From Campylobacterales bacterium (GTDB lineage: Bacteria; Campylobacterota; Campylobacteria; Campylobacterales; Sulfurimonadaceae), in assembly GCA_026390165.1 (NCBI GenBank), contig JAPLGM010000022.1, positions 20,891 to 84,890 on the forward strand: 64,000 bases of DNA, written 5' to 3'. Within the stretch, counting starts at the first letter, position 1. Every line of letters begins with the position of its first letter. Both the position numbers and the translations under genes were made by a program. Below the pieces are notes generated by a model that was not told the origin of the DNA, did no database searches, and was given only the letters and a program-made list of their open reading frames with translations. Positions 1-8,229 of the stretch are shown here, in pieces.

Positions 1-981
1 GATGCCCTCAGTATCGGTGCTGATTTAGCGGTACCCAAGGGGACGGTGATTGCCTCTGAACCGCGAGTTAACGCCCTTTTAATTGTAAATGAACGACAAC
101 TGCGTGAGTTGGTTCAAAAAGAGAAAGCGCAACCATTTGGACTGAAACAACTCTCCTTTGAACTGGAACGTTTTTGCGCGGTTAATTTGCCTCAAAAAAT
201 CGAGGTGATGGGGATTATCAACGCCAATGAGGATAGCTTTTACGTCCATAGCCGTTTTCAAGAGAACGAAGCGATACTAAAAATCAGTGAGATGATCGAA
301 GAGGGGGTGGATATTATTGATATAGGGGGCGTCTCAAGCCGTCCGGGGAGTCTTGGTGTGAGTGAGACAGAAGAGTTGAACCGTGTTCGCCCTATTATTG
401 ATACGCTGTACCGTGAAAAAATTTATGAAAAAGTGCGCTTAAGCTTGGACAGTTATGCCCCTAGCGTAGTGGCGTATGCGTTGGAGAGAGGTTTTCATAT
501 CATCAATGACATAACAGGGCTGGCGAATGATGAGGTAGCACGGTTATGTGGGGAGTATAACGCAACGGCGGTCATTATGCACGCGCAAGGAAGCCCTGAG
601 ACAATGCAGTTTAACCCCTCTTATTCTTCAGTACTTCAGGAAGTGGAACTCTTTTTTAAAGAACGTTTGGAAAAAGCGGAGAAATTCGGTATTGCGAATG
701 TGATTTTGGATTGCGGTATCGGTTTTGGAAAGCGTTTGGAAGATAATTTAGCCCTTATAACCCATCAAAAACACTTTTTAGCATTTGGCAAGCCTTTGTT
801 GGTGGGTGCAAGTCGTAAATCAATGATCGATGCCGTATCACCCTCACGGAGTGAAGATCGCTTGGGGGGGACGCTAGCGATTCATCTCAAAGCAATCGAA
901 GAAGGTGCCCGTATCGTTCGGGTACATGATGTCAAAGAACATGTGCAGGCTATCGCATTGTGGAAAGCGTTGAAAGGTTAG
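1..981 (+). CDS. folP: Dihydropteroate synthase, 5'-truncated by window edge
   Basis: Condenses p-aminobenzoate with 6-hydroxymethyl-dihydropterin diphosphate in cytoplasmic folate synthesis. The frame is open from base 1, so the true start lies upstream; a GTG at 46 is only the first internal start-type codon. The visible protein has a lineage-type N-terminal extension of about 65 residues, then the TIM barrel: GIINANEDSF (a variant of the usual N-x-T-x-DSF loop), DIGGVSSRPG, NDITG, a central DCGIGFGKR loop, and the C-terminal GASRKSMI and RVHDV motifs. The stop is one base before the antiporter start, so the two are probably co-transcribed. In relatives holB often lies upstream, but that cannot be seen here. 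Family assignment is firm. Confidence 0.93.
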   Translation, partial: DALSIGADLAVPKGTVIASEPRVNALLIVNERQLRELVQKEKAQPFGLKQLSFELERFCAVNLPQKIEVMGIINANEDSFYVHSRFQENEAILKISEMIEEGVDIIDIGGVSSRPGSLGVSETEELNRVRPIIDTLYREKIYEKVRLSLDSYAPSVVAYALERGFHIINDITGLANDEVARLCGEYNATAVIMHAQGSPETMQFNPSYSSVLQEVELFFKERLEKAEKFGIANVILDCGIGFGKRLEDNLALITHQKHFLAFGKPLLVGASRKSMIDAVSPSRSEDRLGGTLAIHLKAIEEGARIVRVHDVKEHVQAIALWKALKG

Positions 982-982
982 T

Positions 983-2191
983 ATGAGCAGTACAGTGATT
1001 GTCATTATTACGTTATCGTTATTAGTCATGTTTTCCCCATTTTTATCGCGGGTGAGTAGACTTCCCGTGGTGGTTGTTGAAATATTATTGGGAAGTCTGG
1101 CTGCTTATTTTGGTTTTTTGGTTGAGACGGAGCTCTTTAAGATTATTGCTAAAGTGGGATTTCTTTACTTGATGTTTTTGGCAGGGATGGAGGTCAATCT
1201 CAAAGAGTTTGGATTTGCAAAATCTTCCCTATTGCGTCGTACGATTATTTATTTCGTCATGTTGTACGGTGGAGCCTTAACTCTCTTTTTGTATTTTGAT
1301 TTAAGTGCCGTTTATTTGGTTACTTTCCCCATCTTTTCGTTGGGAATGTTAATGGCATTGGTCAAAGAGTATGGTAAAAATCAGCCATGGCTTGCTTTGG
1401 CTTTGAACATTGGGATTATTGGTGAATTAACGAGTATTATGGCACTGACTATCCTTAGTGGCGGGTTGGAATATGGTTATAACCGTGAATTTGTCTTTAC
1501 CTTGGGGGGATTATTTGCTTTTATGATTGGATTCATCCTCTTTTTTAAGGGAATTCGGATCCTTTTTTGGTGGTATCCTGGGTTGAAAACCTTGATTATG
1601 CCCCATGAAGACGGCAAAGATCAAGATGTTCGTTTCTCGATGGCGTTAATGTTTTTGATGATTGCCGTAATGCTTTATCTTAAAATAGATGTGGTTTTAG
1701 GGGCATTTTTGGCAGGGGTCTTTATTGCAACCTATTTTAAACACAAAACGGAACTTCCTGAAAAACTCTCTTCCTTTGGATTTGGATTTTTAGTCCCTAT
1801 CTTTTTTATCCATGTTGGTTCTACTTTAGCATTGGAAGCATTTACCGAAACTAAAATCTTGATGGCAGCCTTCTTTATTGCCAGTGCTATTATTGGTATT
1901 CGCCTTATTAGTTCTTTTGTGGCATACAGTGGTTATTTAGGATGGAAAAATACTATCCTTTTTTCACTAAGTGATTCAATGCCCTTGACGTTTACGGTAG
2001 CAATCGCGACATTGGGATACGAAGCGGCAGCAATTAGTCATGACGAGTACTATTCTTTCATTGTGGCAAGTATGGGGAGCGGTATTTTTTTGATGATTTT
2101 AATCAAGATTTTGTATAACTTTTTTTACCCTACAGGTGAAAAGGCAACTCTTTTCAGCGAAAAGAAGATACAATCAATTTCTAATCAATAA
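983..2191 (+). CDS. Cation:proton antiporter (CPA2-like)
   Basis: A 402-residue polytopic inner-membrane protein with about 11-12 hydrophobic segments across nearly its whole length. It matches Na+/H+ or K+/H+ exchangers of the monovalent cation:proton antiporter 2 family. LLGSLAAYFGF and FLYLMFLAGMEVNLKEF near the N-terminus are typical of KefB/NapA-like proteins, as is the late segment around LGAFLAGVFIATYF. No C-terminal nucleotide-binding RCK domain is present, so gating by NAD(H) or glutathione of the KefB kind is unlikely. It begins one base after the folP stop. The transported ion cannot be told from sequence. Confidence 0.85.
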   Translation: MSSTVIVIITLSLLVMFSPFLSRVSRLPVVVVEILLGSLAAYFGFLVETELFKIIAKVGFLYLMFLAGMEVNLKEFGFAKSSLLRRTIIYFVMLYGGALTLFLYFDLSAVYLVTFPIFSLGMLMALVKEYGKNQPWLALALNIGIIGELTSIMALTILSGGLEYGYNREFVFTLGGLFAFMIGFILFFKGIRILFWWYPGLKTLIMPHEDGKDQDVRFSMALMFLMIAVMLYLKIDVVLGAFLAGVFIATYFKHKTELPEKLSSFGFGFLVPIFFIHVGSTLALEAFTETKILMAAFFIASAIIGIRLISSFVAYSGYLGWKNTILFSLSDSMPLTFTVAIATLGYEAAAISHDEYYSFIVASMGSGIFLMILIKILYNFFYPTGEKATLFSEKKIQSISNQ

Positions 2192-2222
2192 CCTAAATAT
2201 TATAAATAAGTAAGGATTTTAT

Positions 2223-2993
2223 GTGGATTTAACAACGATTTTAGGGATATTGGGGGCGATAACCACTATTTCCATTGGGGATTTGATGGAGGGGGGAAAC
2301 CCTATTCACATTGTCCACGTTACCTCACTTATTATTATTATGCCAACGACACTTTTAGCCTCTATGGTAAGTACCGATGCCGAGCATGTTAAAGGGGCAT
2401 TGAAAAACGTTGGGATGAATTTCAAAAAATCACCCGTCAATTTGGAAGAGCGGATCAAAGAGATTGTTGATTTAGCTTTGATGGCACGGCGTGACGGGTT
2501 ACTTTCCTTAGAGAAAAAAGTTGCTGAAATTGATAATGCCTTTTTGAGACAAGGGTTGAGTATGGCAGTGGATGGGAATGAGATTGATACGATCGCGGAA
2601 ACGCTTGAAGCGGTGATCGAAGAGACAGAACATTATTGGCACGGATGCGCCCACTACTGGATTTTAGCAGGGGAAACTTCTCCCGTTTTGGGACTTGTTG
2701 GGGCGGTTTTGGGACTTATTTTGGCACTACAAAAATTGGACAGCCCTGTTGAAATGGCGGAAGGGATTGCAGGGGCGTTTACGGCAACCGTTACAGGAAT
2801 TTTCAGTGCGTACGTTTTGATCGGACCTATGGGGGCTAAAATGAAAGCCAAGGCACATCATATTGTTAAAGAGCAAAAGGTGATGCTGGAGGGGATTATA
2901 GGGATTGTTCATGGAGATAACCCACGTACCCTTGAGGCAAAACTGCTTAATTTCCTCTCCCCTGCTGAAGAAAAACACAGCCAATTTACGTAA
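2223..2993 (+). CDS. motA: Flagellar motor stator protein MotA
   Basis: Proton-channel stator subunit of the flagellar motor, 256 residues, four membrane segments. The start MDLTTILGILGA and the following GDLMEGGNPIHIVH closely resemble epsilonproteobacterial MotA. The cytoplasmic loop carries RRDGLLSLE, and the third and fourth membrane helices carry GETSPVLGLVGAVLGLI and GIAGAFTATVTGIF. The GTG at 2223 is chosen because the overlapping ATG at 2221 meets a stop two codons later; a TAAGGAT ribosome site precedes it. motB follows after 12 bases. Assignment is firm. Confidence 0.95.
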   Translation: MDLTTILGILGAITTISIGDLMEGGNPIHIVHVTSLIIIMPTTLLASMVSTDAEHVKGALKNVGMNFKKSPVNLEERIKEIVDLALMARRDGLLSLEKKVAEIDNAFLRQGLSMAVDGNEIDTIAETLEAVIEETEHYWHGCAHYWILAGETSPVLGLVGAVLGLILALQKLDSPVEMAEGIAGAFTATVTGIFSAYVLIGPMGAKMKAKAHHIVKEQKVMLEGIIGIVHGDNPRTLEAKLLNFLSPAEEKHSQFT

Positions 2994-3005
2994 GTGGGCG
3001 ATTAG

Positions 3006-3848
3006 ATGGCGAGAAAGAAAAAATGTAAAAAGTGCGAGGAGTGTGCGGCAGGTGAAAAATGGGCAGTTCCTACAGCGGACTTCTTTAGTCTTCTCTTGGC
3101 ACTTTTTATTGCTTTGTATGCTATCGCATCGGTCAATAACGAGAAAGTGGCAGCACTAAAAGAGGAATTTGTAAAAATTTATGATTATGCACCTGCGCCA
3201 GAAGAGATCAGCCCTGTTGCCCCTATGAACCCTGAATCTACAGATGATGAAGCCAAGAAGAGTAGCGGAAAAGCGCCGACTAGTACAGGTGGTGCTACAT
3301 TAGAATCTGCTCCAACATCTACGGCTCAGATTGAATCCAGCAGTAGTACGGAAGATGAGGAGATGCAAAACATCTCGGTGGGAGAGGGGGCTCTTGATGA
3401 GAGCATGGATGGTGCACTCTTTAAGCTTCCTGCTACGATCCCTTTTCGTGGTTCGAATGCTACGATTGATGATGAAGAGATGCATCTTTTTATAAAACGG
3501 GTAGCGGATATTATTAAAACACTTCCCCCTACAGTGGATATTTCGGTGCGTGGCTATACGGATAATCAAGATCTCCCTAGAGGATCAGCGTATAGAGATA
3601 ATTTGGATCTTTCAAGTGCCCGCGCAGCGACGGTGGTAAGAGCACTTATGCACAATGGGGTAAGTGCCGAGCGGCTCTCAAGTGCTGGTTTCGGTGCAGC
3701 AAAACCATTAGCATCTAACACGAGCGAAGCTAATCGTGCAAAAAACAGACGGGTTGAATTTTATATGTTTATTGCAAATAACAAAAAGCTTGATAAGGTA
3801 GCTCAGAAAAGTATATTGGATTCAATGGCGAAACTCCCGAAAGAGTAG
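3006..3848 (+). CDS. motB: Flagellar motor stator protein MotB
   Basis: Peptidoglycan-anchored partner of MotA, 280 residues. A basic, Cys-containing N-terminus (KKKCKKCEEC) leads into a single membrane helix; WAVPTADFFSLLLALFIALY holds the plug/helix region with the essential channel aspartate in the TADF segment. A low-complexity Ser/Thr/Glu linker (about residues 70-130) connects to a C-terminal OmpA-like domain with RGYTDN, SSARAATVVRAL and NRAKNRRVEF, the residues that bind diaminopimelate. It lies 12 bases after motA in the same operon and converges on the cyclophilin gene. Confidence 0.95.
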   Translation: MARKKKCKKCEECAAGEKWAVPTADFFSLLLALFIALYAIASVNNEKVAALKEEFVKIYDYAPAPEEISPVAPMNPESTDDEAKKSSGKAPTSTGGATLESAPTSTAQIESSSSTEDEEMQNISVGEGALDESMDGALFKLPATIPFRGSNATIDDEEMHLFIKRVADIIKTLPPTVDISVRGYTDNQDLPRGSAYRDNLDLSSARAATVVRALMHNGVSAERLSSAGFGAAKPLASNTSEANRAKNRRVEFYMFIANNKKLDKVAQKSILDSMAKLPKE

Positions 3849-3855
3849 TTTTCGC

Positions 3856-4386
3856 TTACGGGAGAAGTGTTGCTTTAATAATTTTTTGCGTTTGAAGTGG
3901 CTTGTCCCCATTTTGTTGACCGTTCGTTTGAACCGTATTAAGCTTGTTCAGGGTATCTGAGCCTTTGACCACTTTACCGAAAATTGTGTGGTATCCATTG
4001 AGCCATGGAGTAGGTGCTGTTGTAATAAAGAACTGGCTTCCATTGGTGCGAGGCCCTGCATTCGCCATCGCTAAAATACCGGCTTGGTTAAAAACAACCC
4101 CTGATTTAAATTCATCTTTAAAGGGTTTCTTCCAGATCGATTCTCCTCCTGCACCTGTTCCCGTTGGATCACCCCCCTGAACCATGAAGTTTTTGATGAT
4201 ACGATGAAAGGTGAGTCCATTGTAGTACCCATTTTTGACATGAGTCGTAAAGTTTTCAACGGCTAGAGGGGCAATATCTTCATAGAGTTCAAGCTCCATG
4301 TCCCCTTGTGTTGTTTGAAGAGAGACGTGAGGGTGAGCGGCATAAGCAAAGCTGCCGCAGAGTAATAGGGCTAAAAGTGGTCGCAT
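3856..4386 (-). CDS. Cyclophilin-type peptidyl-prolyl isomerase, exported
   Basis: Catalyses cis-trans isomerisation of prolyl bonds during protein folding. The 176-residue protein starts with a signal peptide (RPLLALLLCGSFAYAA), so it is probably periplasmic. The cyclophilin fold follows with FHRIIKNFMVQGGDPTGTG, the catalytic Arg in FHRI, then AMANAGPRTNGSQFFIT, and W in TPWLNGYHTIFG. Its start codon shares one base with the msrB stop (TAATG), so the two genes are translationally coupled. Function is firm; the choice between PpiA and PpiB naming is not meaningful here. Confidence 0.93.
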   Translation of the reverse strand: MRPLLALLLCGSFAYAAHPHVSLQTTQGDMELELYEDIAPLAVENFTTHVKNGYYNGLTFHRIIKNFMVQGGDPTGTGAGGESIWKKPFKDEFKSGVVFNQAGILAMANAGPRTNGSQFFITTAPTPWLNGYHTIFGKVVKGSDTLNKLNTVQTNGQQNGDKPLQTQKIIKATLLP

Positions 4387-4790
4387 TAAGATTCCTTTTT
4401 TTGTGGTTTAAAATTGAGACAGACAGAGTTGATGCAATAGCGTAATCCTGTTGTCTTGGGTCCATCAGGGAAAACATGTCCTAGGTGAGCATCACACGTA
4501 GCACACAGTACTTCAACGCGAACCATTCCATGACTGTTGTCACGATTTTCAATGAGGGCTTCAGGGGTGATAGGTTGATCGTAGCTTGGCCACCCTGATC
4601 CTGAGTCGTATTTGTTGCGAGAATCAAAAAGGGGTGTGTCACAACAAATACAGGTGTAGATGCCCTCACCCTTGAAAGAGGCGTATTCACCACTAAAGGC
4701 TCTCTCTGTACCATGCTTACGCGCTACATTATAAGCCTCTGGCGATAGTTGATTTTGCCACTCTTCATCGGTTTTAATGATTTTTTTCAT
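4386..4790 (-). CDS. msrB: Peptide-methionine (R)-S-oxide reductase
   Basis: Repairs R-methionine sulfoxide in proteins, 134 residues, single-domain MsrB without a signal peptide (cytoplasmic). The two zinc CxxC pairs are visible as CICC near residue 47 and CATC near residue 96; GSGWPSY and [10 protein letters not shown] are family signatures, and the catalytic cysteine is in [12 protein letters not shown]. Its start overlaps the stop of the upstream helicase-like gene by one base (TAATG), and its own stop overlaps the cyclophilin start in the same way, giving a tightly coupled three-gene unit. Confidence 0.95.
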   Translation of the reverse strand: MKKIIKTDEEWQNQLSPEAYNVARKHGTERAFSGEYASFKGEGIYTCICCDTPLFDSRNKYDSGSGWPSYDQPITPEALIENRDNSHGMVRVEVLCATCDAHLGHVFPDGPKTTGLRYCINSVCLNFKPQKKES

Positions 4791-6250
4791 TACTTTTCCC
4801 CTATTTGTGGATGAATTACATCGGAAATTATAGTAACGCTCTCTGACGCACGGCTTAACGCGAGGGAGTAGAGGGGATTATCGGGATTCAGATTTAGTAG
4901 ATAGGTGTGGTGAACCTCAAGCGAATTGATAAATTGTGGGGTAGAGAGGGTAATGGAATTAAAATTTTTGTATTGCAAACTAAAGGAGGCATTGAGGAGT
5001 TGAGATTCAAAATTGAGTTGCTCATTAATCGCTGCTTGGTAGGTAGGGATTAAAAACGCATCGGTGAAGAGGATGAGAATAGAGCTTTCAGGGGAGTGTT
5101 CTCGAAGCTCTTTTAATTCGGAAAGAAGGGTCGTTAGCGTCTCCTGTTTCTGTGAACATTGAATGTTCTTTTTGTGTGGGGAACGGTAGCAATTTTGTAA
5201 AGTAACGGTATTTTTTTTACCAAGCGGGTCAGTGCTACTCACCAAAAAGGTTCGATCCCCTTTATGGGCGAATAGTGTAGTCAAAACATTCTTTTTAAAG
5301 AGGTGGGCATCATCACATACGATAATAGAGGAGTTTTGAAATAAGGGAGTCATTTCGATTGGTTCCGTGAGAAGCGTAAGGGGGGAAAAGTTCAAAGAGG
5401 GGAGATTGAGGGTGATGGCCGAAAATTCCATAATCGCAATGAGTTCTTTACGCAGTATCTCAGAATGCAATAGCGTTGGGGTGATAACCATAATGGTACG
5501 GTGAGGCTCTTCTAAGAGCATCTGGATCACTTTACGGATCAATGCAGTACTCTTTCCACTTCCATATTGACCCGTTAACGTAATGATTGAAGAGTTAAGA
5601 GGGGTATTTAAAAAGATCTCCTGCTCGGGAGAGATAAAAGTACCAAATGGTTCAGAGTGTGTCGGTAAGAGTAATGTATGTGCGTTTAGTGAACCGAGCG
5701 TTTTTAATTTCGAATACGGGGTCTCGTGATAAGTTCCGACCGCATGTAATTTAGTTCGGATAGCTTTTGGATCTTCATCCTTAAAAATAAGTCTATTTTT
5801 GGGTAACAGTTGTTGAAAGGAGGTGTCTAGGTGATCAAACTCCTTTTCAGTAAGATTTTCCATCCAAAAGAAACGTTCAATAGGGGTGAAGTTAAAAGAT
5901 AAAACATCCTCAAGTTTGCGTTGAATCAATCTCTCTGTGGATTCAAGTCGCGTTGTAGAGGCTTTTTTGTTGCATCTGCTTGAACGTTCAATGTGGGCTT
6001 TTTGGAGTTCTTGGGCTCTCCAAAGAATCTTTTCCCCTAAATAGAGTCCGTAGTGAGGTAAAAAAACAAGGATATCTAAAAGCAAAGCTGTATCACGATG
6101 GAAGAGGGTGAAATCGTTTAGTAGTTCACCATTTGCACTGAGGACTGCTTTTTCCAATTTTTTAGGATAATTTTTGGGGATAATTTCAGATTTTTCATTT
6201 TTTTTCTGGAATTCAAATGAAGAGAGACGCGATAGGTAGGAAAAAAACAC
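4790..6250 (-). CDS. Helicase-like P-loop protein with NERD-like N-terminus
   Basis: A 486-residue protein of unknown role. Residues 50-90 ([20 protein letters not shown], then GLYLGE) resemble the nuclease-related NERD region attached to some helicases. A Walker A loop [11 protein letters not shown] lies near residue 225, a Walker B-like [10 protein letters not shown] near 310, and a late [16 protein letters not shown] recalls motif VI of superfamily 1 (UvrD/RecB-type) helicases. The middle helicase motifs are short, so activity is uncertain. It starts with GTG, preceded by AAGGGG, and heads the unit with msrB and the cyclophilin. A DNA repair role is a guess. Confidence 0.6.
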   Translation of the reverse strand: MFFSYLSRLSSFEFQKKNEKSEIIPKNYPKKLEKAVLSANGELLNDFTLFHRDTALLLDILVFLPHYGLYLGEKILWRAQELQKAHIERSSRCNKKASTTRLESTERLIQRKLEDVLSFNFTPIERFFWMENLTEKEFDHLDTSFQQLLPKNRLIFKDEDPKAIRTKLHAVGTYHETPYSKLKTLGSLNAHTLLLPTHSEPFGTFISPEQEIFLNTPLNSSIITLTGQYGSGKSTALIRKVIQMLLEEPHRTIMVITPTLLHSEILRKELIAIMEFSAITLNLPSLNFSPLTLLTEPIEMTPLFQNSSIIVCDDAHLFKKNVLTTLFAHKGDRTFLVSSTDPLGKKNTVTLQNCYRSPHKKNIQCSQKQETLTTLLSELKELREHSPESSILILFTDAFLIPTYQAAINEQLNFESQLLNASFSLQYKNFNSITLSTPQFINSLEVHHTYLLNLNPDNPLYSLALSRASESVTIISDVIHPQIGEK

Positions 6251-6329
6251 ACGACCCCTTCTATGCCAAATGATTAAGTTTAAAATTATAGCTTAATTAG
6301 AGGCTAAATGAAGGGAAGAGTATGCAAAA

Positions 6330-6350
6330 ACCTGAGAAAAATCCTCAGAT
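6330..6350 (-). terminator. Rho-independent terminator of the HU gene
   Basis: On the minus strand a 7-bp stem (ATCTGAG pairing with CTCAGGT, one G-U pair) with a 7-base loop is followed by a run of five T. It begins 12 bases after the HU stop codon. Confidence 0.7.
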
Positions 6351-6361
6351 TAAAAGTGTAA

Positions 6362-6646
6362 TTATTCTACGCCAGCAACGCTGTCTTTAAGACCTTTGCC
6401 TGGTTTGAATTTTGGAACCATTTTGTCTTCTGTAGTATAAGTTTTATTGGTACCAGGTACAGTACCGCTTTTACCTTTTTGCAATGCTGCAGCAAAATTA
6501 CCAAAACCTACTAATGAAACCTCTTTACGAGCAACAAGAGCTGCTGTAACTGCTTCTGTAAACGCCTTAATCGCTGTTTCAGCCTCTATTTTAGTTTTGT
6601 AACTACCACTTTTTTGTACCAATTCAACGAATTGTGCTTTGTTCAT
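6362..6646 (-). CDS. hup: HU-family histone-like DNA-binding protein
   Basis: A 94-residue nucleoid protein that bends DNA without strong sequence preference. It starts MNKAQFVELVQKSG, carries the conserved SLVGFGNF turn, and ends with a PKFKPGKGLKDSV segment, all standard for HU. The DNA-binding arm is present but shorter in Arg than in E. coli (KSGTVPGTNKTYTTEDK). It stands alone, with its own terminator downstream and a 129-base AT-rich upstream region. Confidence 0.93.
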   Translation of the reverse strand: MNKAQFVELVQKSGSYKTKIEAETAIKAFTEAVTAALVARKEVSLVGFGNFAAALQKGKSGTVPGTNKTYTTEDKMVPKFKPGKGLKDSVAGVE

Positions 6647-6775
6647 ATATGCCCCTTGGGTAAAGATCTGTTAAACTCGCCAATACTTTAATATCTCTTA
6701 GCTTAATTTTTTCTTGTTTTGCCTATTTTTAGGGGATTATTGGTTGATAAACCCCCTTTCTCCCTTTTTTATCCC

Positions 6776-7435
6776 CTATAAAAGGTCGGTATAGTCGTAT
6801 TTAGAGAGATCAACATAGAACTCTCCCTCTTTTTGGATGATACGAATATCGCTACCATACCCTTGCGAAAAGCGATTTCGGATGATTCTACGACCTTCGC
6901 TCCCTATTCCGATAAATTTAAGGTAACGTTTAAGCTCAATAATACCACTGGAGGCAAGAGGAGTTAGATTTTGAGGCGCTGTCGCAACTACATCGTGTAC
7001 CGTGTTGTTGTGTGAGAGCATGAGTTTGGTGCTTAAAACTTCTAAAATGCTTTTGAGTTGCTCATCTTTAGCCGTGTAAATTTCTTCGATACGGTTGCAA
7101 TCCGCGATAAGCATTTGCTCTTTATCGTGAATTAGAGAATCAATTTTCGCTTCGAGCTCTTTTATCTTGAGTTTGAGATGGTGGTTCTCTTTTTGATAGA
7201 GCGAAATCACCATTCCTATATTTGTTTTTATGGGGGAAGGAGAGGGTGTTGTGGCGGAACTATTTTTTTCCAAATGGGCGGGTTTTGAATTTTCATCCAT
7301 CGAGCCACTGGGGACAATAATATAGGGAATCCCCCCTTCAATACTATAATTAAGTTTTTTAGTCCGAATTTTATTATGGATCATCTCTTTGGACATTTTA
7401 AACGTTTTTGCGTAATCCTCAATACTAAAACGCAT
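6776..7435 (-). CDS. Epsilonproteobacterial DUF3972-like protein
   Basis: A 219-residue protein of unknown function. The start MRFSIEDYAK at 7435 is chosen because an AAAAGGAGAAATT ribosome site lies directly upstream. The N-terminal 40 residues look like a small helix-turn-helix or excisionase-like fold (DYAKTFKMSKEMIHNKI), followed by a helical coiled stretch (about residues 80-130, ENHHLKLKIKELEAKI) and a conserved C-terminus (GIGSEGRRIIRNRF, then FYVDLSKYDYTDLL). From memory this resembles the lineage-restricted DUF3972 family; I am only moderately sure. It overlaps the end of the cyclase-fold gene by 11 bases. Confidence 0.6.
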   Translation of the reverse strand: MRFSIEDYAKTFKMSKEMIHNKIRTKKLNYSIEGGIPYIIVPSGSMDENSKPAHLEKNSSATTPSPSPIKTNIGMVISLYQKENHHLKLKIKELEAKIDSLIHDKEQMLIADCNRIEEIYTAKDEQLKSILEVLSTKLMLSHNNTVHDVVATAPQNLTPLASSGIIELKRYLKFIGIGSEGRRIIRNRFSQGYGSDIRIIQKEGEFYVDLSKYDYTDLL

Positions 7436-8090
7436 AATTTCTCCTTTTGGATTCAAGTAACCACTCTGCTTTTGGGGGAGGGATAATCCCCCCTTGACGC
7501 ATCCAGATAAGGTATCCGTGGTGTTCTATATTATGTTTATCGGCAAACGTATGGCGTGAACTGTATTTGAATTCACGTTCTTGTAACAGTTGAGCAAAAT
7601 CGGGATGATTTTTTAAAAAGTCTTGCAAGGATGTGAAGGCAGTATCAGAGACAAAAACTGTGCTGACCACAAGATTTTTGATTTCAGCATAGCGGGCACA
7701 CTCGTTGAGTCCATCTCCTACAAAATTGTCATGCCCTAAAATATCCTCAAATTTATAAATCATCCCCGTATGCACCGCAACCCGTATCCCTTGAAAATAG
7801 GGGTATTCCCGAGCAATATAATCGGAAAAATGGATAAAAGAGAGCCCTAAAATCGATCCAAACCCTTTTAGGTTTGGGTGTAAAATACAATAAAAACCAT
7901 CTCCGGTAGGGATAATTCCTTGGAGCATTTTTTCTAAAGGGATCCCTGAGTTTTTGAGCATCTTATGGATCATCTTTTTGTAGCTCTGAGAAAGATAGCT
8001 GATTAGTTCGAGTTGTTGAGGCATACTAAGACGTGAAAAATCAATAATATCAACCAATACGATGTCGGCTTCAATGGGTTTTGTCTGCAT
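7425..8090 (-). CDS. Class III nucleotidyl cyclase-fold protein
   Basis: A 221-residue soluble protein consisting almost entirely of one adenylate/guanylate cyclase-type domain. Both metal-binding aspartates appear retained: VLVDIIDFSRLS near the N-terminus and IPTGDGFYCIL about 60 residues later; VAVHTG and NFVGDGLNECARYAE match the later strand and helix. No membrane segment or sensor domain is attached. The ATG at 8090 is preferred over a TTG 21 bases upstream. It is co-transcribed with the DUF3972-like gene. Whether it makes cAMP, cGMP or neither is unknown. Confidence 0.65.
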   Translation of the reverse strand: MQTKPIEADIVLVDIIDFSRLSMPQQLELISYLSQSYKKMIHKMLKNSGIPLEKMLQGIIPTGDGFYCILHPNLKGFGSILGLSFIHFSDYIAREYPYFQGIRVAVHTGMIYKFEDILGHDNFVGDGLNECARYAEIKNLVVSTVFVSDTAFTSLQDFLKNHPDFAQLLQEREFKYSSRHTFADKHNIEHHGYLIWMRQGGIIPPPKAEWLLESKRRNYAF

Positions 8091-8229
8091 AATTCTCACA
8101 CCGTTTTTCAAATGAATATATCGCTCATTCTATACTATAGCACCTCTAAATTCGCTGAGATTGATTCGCTAGAAATAAAAATATGCTACCATCGTGAAAA
8201 AGTTACAGAGTTAAAGGGGGGATAAAAAT

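Noticed and set aside
2654..2984. Minus-strand frames within motA and many similar frames in other genes
   Set aside because: They lie antisense to firmly identified genes, with no ribosome sites or recognisable domains.
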